This document shows, piece by piece, positions 1-7,015 of a stretch of DNA of 13,948 nt. The notes under the pieces are model-generated. The model ran no database searches. It was not told the DNA's origin and was given only the letters and a program-made list of their open reading frames with translations. Positions within the stretch are counted from its first letter, which is position 1. Each line of letters begins with the position of its first letter. Source of the DNA: SIG710 sp045605745 (GTDB lineage Bacteria > Bacillota > Clostridia > Oscillospirales > CAG-272); NCBI GenBank assembly GCA_045605745.1, contig JAZUQN010000044.1, forward strand, positions 1-13,948, in the 5' to 3' direction. The position numbers and the translations under genes are program-made.

Positions 1-2052
1 AGGCTCTATATAAGGCTCATAGTCTGTTGCCGTATTGCCAAGCTCTATCTGAATGTTTCCGAAAAGAGCAAGACAATTAGAAAGGTTTGCCGATGCATTA
101 TTTAGATTTATATAGTGTATTCCTGTCTCGTTTGTGGTGAAGGTCACGGTCTTTTTATTTAAATTGATATTGCCTCCTGCGTGTGTTACCCACTGTAGTC
201 CACCACCTGCAACACCGTTATCGCCTTTTATCGGGGAAACAGACACATATACATTTTCAGCAAAAGCACTATCTTTTCTTGAAAAAGTGTATGTGGTATT
301 CGGGGACAAATGAAGTTCAAAACCGTCATATGCAGTGGGTGTCACACCGCTTGTATTCTTGCTCCAGTTGTTTGTGTCGCTAAAGGCGTTCATGTCAAGC
401 AGGTTCTTGCCGTATCGCTTCACCTCTGTGCCCTCCACATCTACATAAGGGGCAAAGGTGGTTTGGCTTGCCCCCCTCTCAAGCTGGATCTTGATTTTTG
501 CGGATGCGCCGGAAACCGTGCTGCCATAAAAAGTCACTCTCGAGATCAGATCAGCTTCTGTTATAGTCCTGCTGTTGCCATTTTTGAACATAGCTTCAGG
601 ACCATTCAGATATATGAATTGTTTAACGATATTAGCATCGCTCGGCTCTGTGATGAGCGTCAGGGTCACTATATCACCAACCTTAAGTTCGGGACAAAGA
701 TCTCCCAAGGTCAGCATTAACCCACAAAAACCGTTTCCTGTGTAGTCCTCAGGCGTGTTAACGGTTAAATAGTCCGCTCCCACCTCGCTCACATAGCAGT
801 TAGAGGTATTCGGTGACATTATAGATATCCCGCTTATATCAAACAGATTCTTACTCTCCACCTTCACACCGAGATCCTGCTCGATTGGTGAAACATCATC
901 CGCCGCAACCGTTATGCCGGTAAGACTTTCAACAAGTGCGTTTGCAACGCCTCCTTTTAGAGCTGTAACAGCACCGTTTACTTTTTCGGCTGCCTCTGCC
1001 GCCTCCTCTGCAGATCTTGCAGAGGCAAGGGCGTACTTTTCCGAATCTGCAGCTTTTTCGGAAGCCGTTTTCATAGTTTCTGCGACTTTCTCCTCTGAGC
1101 TTTTAGCTCCGTTTTCGGCAGTCTGCGCAGCTTCAACAGCTTCACAAGCTTCCTTTTTTGCTTTTTCAGCATCTTCTTTTGCTGCATTGACATTGCTTTC
1201 TGCTGTTTTTATTTTGCTTAACGCTTCTTTTGCCGCAAGCGCCTCGGCAGCCGCTTTATCAGCTTCGCTTTTCGCTCCGTCTCTGTAGCCTTTTGCACCC
1301 TGCTCGCTTATAAAAGCTTCTTTTTTTAGCGAATCGGCCAGGGTGGCTGCTTGTTTGGCCTCGCTCTTTGCTTTTTCTGCAGCCTCTTTGGCAAGTTGAG
1401 CGTTTTCTAAATTTTCTTTAGTTTTTAGAACAGCAGTGTTTGAATTGCTCTCACTTGCCTCAGCCCTCTCGGCAGATGCTCTTGCTTCTGCCGTTTTAGC
1501 ATCGATAACCTCAAGGGCGTTTTTAACCGCAGTAGCATTTTCCTCAGCTTTTTTTGCACAGTTTTCGGCGGCTGTTTTTGATTCTTTTGCAGAGTTTTTA
1601 GCCTCGGCAGAAGCCTCTGCAAAAAGAAAAACATCTTGGCGTGTTTCAGAGATATATCTTTTGCTTTCTTCAATGTCTGCCATATTGAGGCGGGATTCAT
1701 CACGCATATCTAACATCTCGCCGTGATACTCTCGGATTGATTTTTCAATATTTTGGCAATTGCTTTTCGCTGCATTGCAGTCTTCTTTTGCCGTCTGTGA
1801 GTTGTTTGCCGCTGCTTTTGCGACTTCTTCGGCTTCTTTAGCGGCTAAAACCGCCCCTTCGCCAATACCTGCTATCAGCTGTTCAAGCTGTTCTGGTGTA
1901 AAATCTTCAAAACGGAAAGGATTTCCTTTTGGTCCGATAAGCGAAGCAAGCCACTCCTCTTCGGTTCCCTCAAATCCGTGTTTAACTGCAATTCCATAGG
2001 CTGTTATGAAATACCCCTTCCACTTATCAGGATTTCTGTCATTAAACCCCAT
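1..2052 (-). CDS. phage tail fibre / receptor-binding protein, C-terminus cut off by window edge
   Basis: Open frame of 684 codons that runs off the window at base 1. Start ATG at 2052 follows GAGGAGG by 9 bases and overlaps the stop of the upstream gene by 11 bp. Residues 1-60 carry the GFEGTEEEWLASLIGPKG motif (26-43), known from N-terminal regions of Firmicutes phage fibre and baseplate proteins, probably the virion anchor. Residues about 65-360 are rich in Ala, Glu and Lys with no proline-rich breaks, which suggests a long trimeric coiled-coil shaft. From about 400 two similar domains follow, each opening with KNLF/KNLL (401, 549) and closing with an ERG/ELG...PYV/PYI motif (about 525-537 and 670-682), resembling carbohydrate-binding jelly-roll modules repeated in such fibres. 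I infer host surface glycan binding. A chaperone, depolymerase or further binding domains may lie outside the window. Confidence 0.85.
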   Translation of the reverse strand, partial: MGFNDRNPDKWKGYFITAYGIAVKHGFEGTEEEWLASLIGPKGNPFRFEDFTPEQLEQLIAGIGEGAVLAAKEAEEVAKAAANNSQTAKEDCNAAKSNCQNIEKSIREYHGEMLDMRDESRLNMADIEESKRYISETRQDVFLFAEASAEAKNSAKESKTAAENCAKKAEENATAVKNALEVIDAKTAEARASAERAEASESNSNTAVLKTKENLENAQLAKEAAEKAKSEAKQAATLADSLKKEAFISEQGAKGYRDGAKSEADKAAAEALAAKEALSKIKTAESNVNAAKEDAEKAKKEACEAVEAAQTAENGAKSSEEKVAETMKTASEKAADSEKYALASARSAEEAAEAAEKVNGAVTALKGGVANALVESLTGITVAADDVSPIEQDLGVKVESKNLFDISGISIMSPNTSNCYVSEVGADYLTVNTPEDYTGNGFCGLMLTLGDLCPELKVGDIVTLTLITEPSDANIVKQFIYLNGPEAMFKNGNSRTITEADLISRVTFYGSTVSGASAKIKIQLERGASQTTFAPYVDVEGTEVKRYGKNLLDMNAFSDTNNWSKNTSGVTPTAYDGFELHLSPNTTYTFSRKDSAFAENVYVSVSPIKGDNGVAGGGLQWVTHAGGNINLNKKTVTFTTNETGIHYINLNNASANLSNCLALFGNIQIELGNTATDYEPYIEP

Positions 2053-2425
2053 ATTTTTCTGCCTCCTCATTTTCGTAATATTCTCCGTGAGTATCTGCCG
2101 GGCGGTAGTTTTGCGAGAACCATCTTTTAAACTCAGTATAAGAAGCATTAAAGGTCTGCAGAGTGTTGGCGTATTTGTTATATTCGCCGTTTAGATAATC
2201 GATTTTGGCTACAAGATAATCGGTGTAAAGATTATCGTGGGTGGTTATAAGCAGCTCTTTTTCATCATCTCCCGGCGCATAAGAGATAAGCTCCTCCGGG
2301 GCAAAAAGAAGAACCTCAAGCTGAATCATTTTTTCAAGCTCCGAAAGAAGCCTTATTTTAACAGAAGCCCCAAAACTGTTGGGCTTTATTTCATCGGCAA
2401 ATTCTATTGCTTCTCTAATTTTCAT
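2042..2425 (-). CDS. putative head-tail connector / adaptor protein
   Basis: 127 aa, acidic and mostly helical in appearance. Start ATG at 2425 has AGGAGG four bases upstream; an in-frame extension to 2452 would bypass that site and run into the terminator hairpin, so I reject it. It begins MKIREAIEFADEIKPN and has a central YTDYLVAKIDYLNGEYNKY stretch. I recognise this general pattern from small proteins that follow the major capsid gene in many clostridial phages, where they are usually unnamed or called connectors. Its place directly after the coat gene corresponds to P22 gp4, the adaptor that closes the portal vertex after packaging. The function is inferred from position and pattern, not from a catalytic motif. 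It is the only small gene between coat and fibre, which is fewer than siphophages normally have. Confidence 0.7.
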   Translation of the reverse strand: MKIREAIEFADEIKPNSFGASVKIRLLSELEKMIQLEVLLFAPEELISYAPGDDEKELLITTHDNLYTDYLVAKIDYLNGEYNKYANTLQTFNASYTEFKRWFSQNYRPADTHGEYYENEEAEKYGV

Positions 2426-2437
2426 TTGTCCTCCTAT

Positions 2438-2473
2438 AAAAAGAAGGGGCAAGCGGCAAAGCCGCCGCCCCTT
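2438..2473 (-). terminator. intrinsic terminator after the major capsid gene
   Basis: On the minus strand AAGGGGC (2473-2467) pairs with GCCCCTT (2450-2444). An inner CGGC/GCCG stem sits on a TTT loop, with a small internal loop between the two stems. C then TTTTT (2442-2438) follows at once, only a few bases before the ribosome binding site of the next gene. This is the expected form of a rho-independent terminator or partial attenuator. Its place inside the structural operon would raise coat mRNA relative to connector and fibre mRNA and protect the coat message 3' end. The plus strand has no T tract here. Confidence 0.75.
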
Positions 2474-2491
2474 GGTGGTTTAACTGTTTTT

Positions 2492-3502
2492 TTATGCGCC
2501 AACAAGCTTTGTGCCACCGGCAACTCCGCCAACGCAGAATGCGCGCCAATCGTTGAAAGCACCGGTAAATCTGGAGTAGCCGCTCCAGATGTTGTTTTTA
2601 GTTCTATTGTCTATGTATGATTCAATACTGAGGGGTTCACGATCGGTGAGTACAGCACCGCCGTAAAGCTCATTATAATCAGAATCCATCAATATCCAAG
2701 GATGCTTGCCCTTTGCTATAAAACGATTGAGATAAGGCCACTGAATAACCCTCCAGCGTCCAAACTGATAGTTAAAGGCGTTGTTTGCCGATGTGGGGTT
2801 GTCATGAGAGCCGATGGCTTCCATAACCTTTCGGAACATTTCCGGATCAGCCGGAATGATAATGGTGTTGGGTCTCACATCGCAAAGCTCGCCTGCGTCT
2901 CCTTTGAAAAGATGCATAGCGTTCTCTGCATAATCAAGAGCATCAATCGAAAATTCATCCTCAAAAGCATTGGTCTGCTTGTCCTTGCCGAGAATAGAAG
3001 GGTGCTCGGTGTAGAAGAGAGGTTTTTTATCGGCCGTGGTCGTGTCAAATTTCATGCCGCCATATTTAATAAAGTTCTCTCCATTAATAGCACCGCAAAG
3101 AAGCGCAGCACCAAATTCCTCTCTTGTTCTGTGATATGCCTGACAGAAGCCTACAGGCTGTTTCTGCATATCAGCGATCTTGCCATCCATTGCCATTGCA
3201 TGAGTGATTTTAAACTCGCCGCGCCATTCAACATGTTCAACAAACTTTTTAAAAGTTTCGCGCATGGAAAGGGTAGGGGCAAGGCCTCCTTCACCAACAG
3301 GCTGCCAGTTGCTCATAGCAGTTAGGCCGCCAAAGCCTTCGCCATAGCTGTTGGATTTTACCGTTTTAAAAATAGAGGGGAGCATACTCTTGCTCTCAAA
3401 GGCCTCGCTGTGCTTTTCGGTGAAAAGCTGCATAGGGCCTTGATATTTGCCATATATAGAATCGGCAACGCCGCTACCCTCGGAAAATATAATTCCTGCC
3501 AT
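2492..3502 (-). CDS. major capsid protein (HK97-fold type)
   Basis: 336 aa, a normal size for an HK97-fold coat protein. ATG at 3502 has AAGGAG about 10 bases upstream. Assignment rests on position (after portal, scaffold and putative decoration genes) and on composition: many aromatic and glycine residues, few charged runs, no membrane segment. Visible features include an N-terminal arm with SMLPSIFKTVKS (about 39-50) and an early region resembling an E-loop around GEGGLAPTLSMRETFKKFVEH. A later run, VRPNTIIIPADPEMFRKVM, is typical of the alpha/beta A-domain of coat proteins that carry a 'PNTIIVPP'-type strand. The C-terminal part is rich in W, Y and R. The terminator just downstream fits a gene expressed at high level. 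No protease gene is seen nearby, so cleavage of an N-terminal delta domain is not indicated. Confidence 0.88.
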   Translation of the reverse strand: MAGIIFSEGSGVADSIYGKYQGPMQLFTEKHSEAFESKSMLPSIFKTVKSNSYGEGFGGLTAMSNWQPVGEGGLAPTLSMRETFKKFVEHVEWRGEFKITHAMAMDGKIADMQKQPVGFCQAYHRTREEFGAALLCGAINGENFIKYGGMKFDTTTADKKPLFYTEHPSILGKDKQTNAFEDEFSIDALDYAENAMHLFKGDAGELCDVRPNTIIIPADPEMFRKVMEAIGSHDNPTSANNAFNYQFGRWRVIQWPYLNRFIAKGKHPWILMDSDYNELYGGAVLTDREPLSIESYIDNRTKNNIWSGYSRFTGAFNDWRAFCVGGVAGGTKLVGA

Positions 3503-3520
3503 TATTTGTCGTCTCCTTTT

Positions 3521-3910
3521 TTAAGAAATTCTCACTCTTGCGATATAGCCGCCCTCGGGCTTTGCTTCTTTGTAGACCAGCTCCATGGAGCCGCCCGTTG
3601 CTATCGCAAGGTGTGTGCCGTCCTCGGCAATGGTAAGCTTTGTTCCGGTTGCAACTTCCGAAAGATTAAGATTTGTATCATCTTCGAGAACGAATGCAGA
3701 ATCAAGGCGATGAACCGGAATCATATCTCCGGCCGTAAGAGATGTTTCACTCTCGCAAAGGCAGAGATATGTGGGCTTATCGGTGCCGCTTGCCGTCACC
3801 AGCTTGCCGCCCACATTTTTAAGCAGCATACCTATCTTTGGGGTGATGGAATCTGCTTCGTGATATTCGATTCCACGAACAACGGAATCATCAATGGTGT
3901 GTATAAGCAT
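3521..3910 (-). CDS. putative capsid decoration / head fibre-type protein
   Basis: 129 aa. I chose the ATG at 3910 (MLIHTIDDSVV), preceded by AAAGGGATA, and not the longer frame from 3976, because that extension reads through the end of the scaffold gene, which stops at 3918. The sequence is rich in beta-forming stretches with short turns (GGKLVTASGTDKPTYLCLCES, then GTKLTIAEDGTHLAIATGG), as expected for a small beta-sandwich or beta-tulip protein. Genes of this size and look between scaffold and coat commonly encode head decoration or stabilising proteins. The position seven bases after scaffold and 18 before coat argues for co-expression with the shell. I cannot see a family-defining motif, so this stays a positional and compositional call. 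A minor structural protein of another kind is possible. Confidence 0.55.
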   Translation of the reverse strand: MLIHTIDDSVVRGIEYHEADSITPKIGMLLKNVGGKLVTASGTDKPTYLCLCESETSLTAGDMIPVHRLDSAFVLEDDTNLNLSEVATGTKLTIAEDGTHLAIATGGSMELVYKEAKPEGGYIARVRIS

Positions 3911-3917
3911 TTTGATA

Positions 3918-4868
3918 TTATCCCTTTCTTTTCTTGTATTTTTCATGATATCGAAGAATCTCGGCATCGCTTGCATCCGGCATAAAGGCGCGATAGGCGT
4001 CTATTTCATCTCTTGTTATTTCAACCGAGCTTCCTCCTCTCTGTGCTGTGGCCACAAGGTGATCCTTACCAAGTGACTTTTGTCTTTCTGCCGCCATAGC
4101 AGCATTAAGTCTTCTTTCGGCTAAAGCATCCGCATTGACAAATTTAAAAGCATCAACAAGGCTGTCGCCATGCTTTGAAACTCTTTCATAGATCTTATCA
4201 AAGCTTTCGTGGTGCACAAGATCCTCTTTTGTTTTGATAGATCCGTCAAGCTTTGAAATTTCCTCAATATCGTGCGCAAGCTGTGCTTCAGAAGCCGCTC
4301 TCGCTGCCCTCTCGGCGCCTTCTCTTGCTTCTCTTACCTCCGGGAGCATGGAAATGTATTCTTCCACCTCTTCACGATCAAGGCCGGATTTTTTAATGAT
4401 CTCATTTTGTCTTTTTGAGGCGATCTTTGCTTTTGCAGCTCTGTATTCCTCTGCGGTTTTGATGGGCTTTCCTGTGTCAGGATCTTTAACACCACCAAGA
4501 GAGAGAATCTCCTCTATCTCTCGAGCGCTTGCACTTTCCGCCTCGGCAACAGCAGCCTTGATAGCAGCCTGCTGTTCGGCTTTCCTCCGAGCAGCTGCAT
4601 GCTTCGCTCTCTCATCTCGAGATTGAGATTGCTTTTCGGCATCGCTGTACTTTGTTTCTTCCTTGTTCTCGCCTTGGTCATTAGCGCCGGTGTCCTTACT
4701 ATTGATAGAAGTAGTATTATCCTCACCGGGGTCTGCAGGCTCGGTGATCTCCTGCCCTTTTTCACCTTCGCTTTCGATGCCTTTTTGCGGTTCGGCGGCC
4801 TCCGCTTCTTTTTCGCCTGTATATTCCAGCCCAAAAGCTTCATAAATTTCCTTTTCGGTATTTTCCAT
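3918..4868 (-). CDS. scaffolding-like protein
   Basis: 316 aa from the ATG at 4868 (MENTEKEIYEAFGLEY), with AAAGGAAAA upstream; the 53-codon extension to 5027 covers another small gene and is rejected. Three zones are visible. Residues 1-85 are a highly acidic, low-complexity segment (many E, G, D, T, S). About 85-215 is a long Ala/Glu/Arg/Lys-rich helical region with coiled-coil character. The C-terminal part is a compact domain ending in basic YHEKYKKRKG. Acidic N-terminus, helical middle and basic C-terminal helix-turn-helix are classical features of tailed-phage scaffolds such as P22 gp8, whose basic C-terminus binds coat. Position between portal and coat supports this. The protein would direct procapsid assembly and be lost or recycled on packaging. 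No protease motif is seen. Confidence 0.8.
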   Translation of the reverse strand: MENTEKEIYEAFGLEYTGEKEAEAAEPQKGIESEGEKGQEITEPADPGEDNTTSINSKDTGANDQGENKEETKYSDAEKQSQSRDERAKHAAARRKAEQQAAIKAAVAEAESASAREIEEILSLGGVKDPDTGKPIKTAEEYRAAKAKIASKRQNEIIKKSGLDREEVEEYISMLPEVREAREGAERAARAASEAQLAHDIEEISKLDGSIKTKEDLVHHESFDKIYERVSKHGDSLVDAFKFVNADALAERRLNAAMAAERQKSLGKDHLVATAQRGGSSVEITRDEIDAYRAFMPDASDAEILRYHEKYKKRKG

Positions 4869-4923
4869 TTGCTTTTTCCTTTCATAACTGAGATTTTTGC
4901 GCGTTCTCATGCGAATTTTCTTT

Positions 4924-5049
4924 TTACTTTTTGATGTTTGTCTTAACAGACGAGTTTCCCTTTGACTTCTCGCCGGGGAAAACAGCCGGTATATCCTTTG
5001 CACCGGAAGAACCGATAGTGCCGGCATAGGTCTTCTTTGTATCCTTCAT
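4924..5049 (-). CDS. 41-aa small protein between portal and scaffold genes
   Basis: ATG at 5049 follows an almost perfect GGGAGGTGAC ribosome binding site by three bases, and the frame runs to TAA at 4924. The protein begins MKDTKKTYAGTIG, ends NIKK, is basic and glycine/serine rich, and has no membrane segment. It sits 26 bases after the portal stop and 55 before the scaffold start, in the head gene cluster. The ribosome binding site is among the strongest in the window, which is the best evidence that it is translated. I do not recognise a family. By position it could be a small virion or assembly component, for example a short capsid-binding peptide, but that is a guess. Confidence 0.65.
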   Translation of the reverse strand: MKDTKKTYAGTIGSSGAKDIPAVFPGEKSKGNSSVKTNIKK

Positions 5050-5075
5050 TTTGTCACCTCCCTTCGCTTTATTTC

Positions 5076-6998
5076 TTATATCATCACATCGGACTGTGCC
5101 GGTGAGATCTGATTTTGAGATGCAGCAAGAGCCGATGCCGCATCGCTCTTTGCCCTTGCTATAACTTCCGCTTTTTCTTTTTTCTCTTCAAGGCATTTTT
5201 TAACATCTCCTGCACCCGGATAATGCAGCTCCTCCATTTTCGTCCAGAAGAATATGAGAGTATCCATTTCCTGGGGCGGTCCGAAAGCACCTATCTGCAG
5301 ATTCATTCTCGTTTCCTGCCACATTGCTTCTCTGTTGCCGGATAGGGGAGAAGTGGTGTCGCATTCAAAAAGAAACATATCATTCCAGAAGAAACGGCCA
5401 TATTCATCCTCTTCAAGAAAGTCATATCTATAAAATTCCTCAAATTCGATATCACCGTGAATGTTTCTACCGGGAACAGGGCGGCGGTCATCATCAAAAG
5501 CCAGCATAAGCTTAAAGCAAAATTCATAGAATCTTGCAAAGGCCTGTTCCTTCATTACTCTCTTGCTTTCCATTCTGCCGGCCGCTTGTGCTGCTGAGAA
5601 CTCTTTAGCCTTGCCACTGGTAGCCGTTCTGTCAATCCTGCCAAGAAAAGAATCTGTAACACCGATCGCCTGTTTTGCCTCTTCATAAATGCGATCTCGG
5701 TATGCCATATCCTGTTCGATAGAACCCTCAAGGGTGTAAACACCGATGAGCTCCTTATCTTGCGGCTTTACTACTCTTATAACTTCCATTTCGCTGTTTT
5801 CGGTGGAAATATCAGCATTTTCAGGCAGTGTCAGCTTACTGCCGCTTTTCATCAGCTTTGAAATGATCTTTGCATCAAGTCTCTTGATTGCATTTTGATA
5901 GCCCGATAGCTTGTCTATATCGCTGTCTCCAAGAAAAGATCCGAAAAGACTAACATTCTTCTGGAGCACGATTGGATATTGTTTTGGGTTATAATAAGGA
6001 ATTTTAAAACCTTCATATGAGATCTCAGCAGATGGCTTACCGTCCTTTTCTGTGATGCGGACGGCCGGGTGCTTGCCTCCAAGCAAAGTGCCGTCACTTC
6101 TGTATATCGGGGTGGTTATAGTTTCATATTCGTCCTTGGTTTTTATGAAACGGGTACCGCCGCAGTTCGGGCATACCTTCTTTGCCTTGCTCTTTTCTCC
6201 GTCAATAATCAGAATAGAATTTGGATCATTAAACACCTCATCAGGTTCAGGCGCAGAGCATCGAGCGCATTTGCTTGTCCATCTGGCGTGAAAATCCTCA
6301 ATATCCTCAAGCTCTATATCATTCACAAAACAATATCGGCCAATTCCGCCATCCTTGTTTCTGAAATAAGCTACGATCTCCGTCACCATATCCTCGCTGG
6401 TGTCGCCCTCGGGGCTTCTTACAGTGGGATCGGCTTCTCTTTCGTTATCAACTTCAATGCCATATCTTCGTTCTATGTATCCCTTTGTTTGGGGAATTTT
6501 CAAGAAGATATAATCCATATCCTCAATGTCTGAATAAACGCCCCTTTGCGGAATTATCTGCTTTGGGTGGGGCGCAGATGCCACAACCTCGCCCGAGCTT
6601 ATAGGGCTTTTCCTTGATTCATCCCATTCACCCATAAGAAAGCAACCGCCCTGTATCTTAGCTGTCCGCTCGTTTATGTCATTGATGCTGCGAAGACACA
6701 TTCTTTCTCTCATTGCTCTGAGAGCATTTTCAATGATTCGTGCTTTTCCCTCGTCACCCTTTCTCATGGCAGTGACCTTTGGCGAAGGAATAGTGGAATC
6801 AACCTGTGATTCTATAAGCTCTGCACAGATGTTGCGAACATAGGGCGTGAAGAGGACAGCATCCCTCTCAACCATAGCAGAGATAGCGCCAATGCCACCA
6901 TAAAGCTTTTCTCTTGCGTCCATTTTTTCAAGATCACATTTATAGGCACTTTCTGAATCCTTCAGCCTTTTCTGCCACATCATCAGCTTTTCATTCAT
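5076..6998 (-). CDS. portal protein with zinc-ribbon insertion
   Basis: 640 aa; ATG at 6998 lies 8 bases after AAGGAG. It directly follows the large terminase and precedes scaffold and coat, the portal position. The size suits a P22-like portal more than the roughly 450-residue siphophage type. An N-terminal helical region (1-65) precedes a wing/clip-like mixed region. Cys244, Cys247, Cys276 and Cys279 form two CxxC pairs about 28 residues apart (KCARC and VCPNCGG), a probable zinc ribbon inserted in the wing. A long helical segment around 410-470 (DRIYEEAKQAIGV, AKEFSAAQAAGRMES) fits the stem/crown core. The C-terminal tail is Ala/Lys/Glu rich. Twelve copies should form the DNA channel at one capsid vertex, contacting terminase and then the connector. 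Confidence 0.87.
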   Translation of the reverse strand: MNEKLMMWQKRLKDSESAYKCDLEKMDAREKLYGGIGAISAMVERDAVLFTPYVRNICAELIESQVDSTIPSPKVTAMRKGDEGKARIIENALRAMRERMCLRSINDINERTAKIQGGCFLMGEWDESRKSPISSGEVVASAPHPKQIIPQRGVYSDIEDMDYIFLKIPQTKGYIERRYGIEVDNEREADPTVRSPEGDTSEDMVTEIVAYFRNKDGGIGRYCFVNDIELEDIEDFHARWTSKCARCSAPEPDEVFNDPNSILIIDGEKSKAKKVCPNCGGTRFIKTKDEYETITTPIYRSDGTLLGGKHPAVRITEKDGKPSAEISYEGFKIPYYNPKQYPIVLQKNVSLFGSFLGDSDIDKLSGYQNAIKRLDAKIISKLMKSGSKLTLPENADISTENSEMEVIRVVKPQDKELIGVYTLEGSIEQDMAYRDRIYEEAKQAIGVTDSFLGRIDRTATSGKAKEFSAAQAAGRMESKRVMKEQAFARFYEFCFKLMLAFDDDRRPVPGRNIHGDIEFEEFYRYDFLEEDEYGRFFWNDMFLFECDTTSPLSGNREAMWQETRMNLQIGAFGPPQEMDTLIFFWTKMEELHYPGAGDVKKCLEEKKEKAEVIARAKSDAASALAASQNQISPAQSDVMI

Positions 6999-7015
6999 GA
7001 AATTAACTCCTTAAA

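Noticed and set aside
310..1288. Plus-strand frames of 136 and 124 codons opposite the fibre gene
   Set aside because: The second is Ala/Ser/Phe-rich because it is the complement of the Ala/Glu/Lys-rich shaft. Neither has a start signal or a recognisable protein.
2702..3325. 207-codon open frame on the plus strand
   Set aside because: It lies wholly antisense to the well-supported major capsid gene, has no ribosome binding site of note, and its composition (many Cys, His, Leu) is that of a complementary-strand shadow.
3410..3985. 191-codon plus-strand frame across the decoration and coat starts
   Set aside because: Antisense to two supported genes and across their control sites; no initiation signal.
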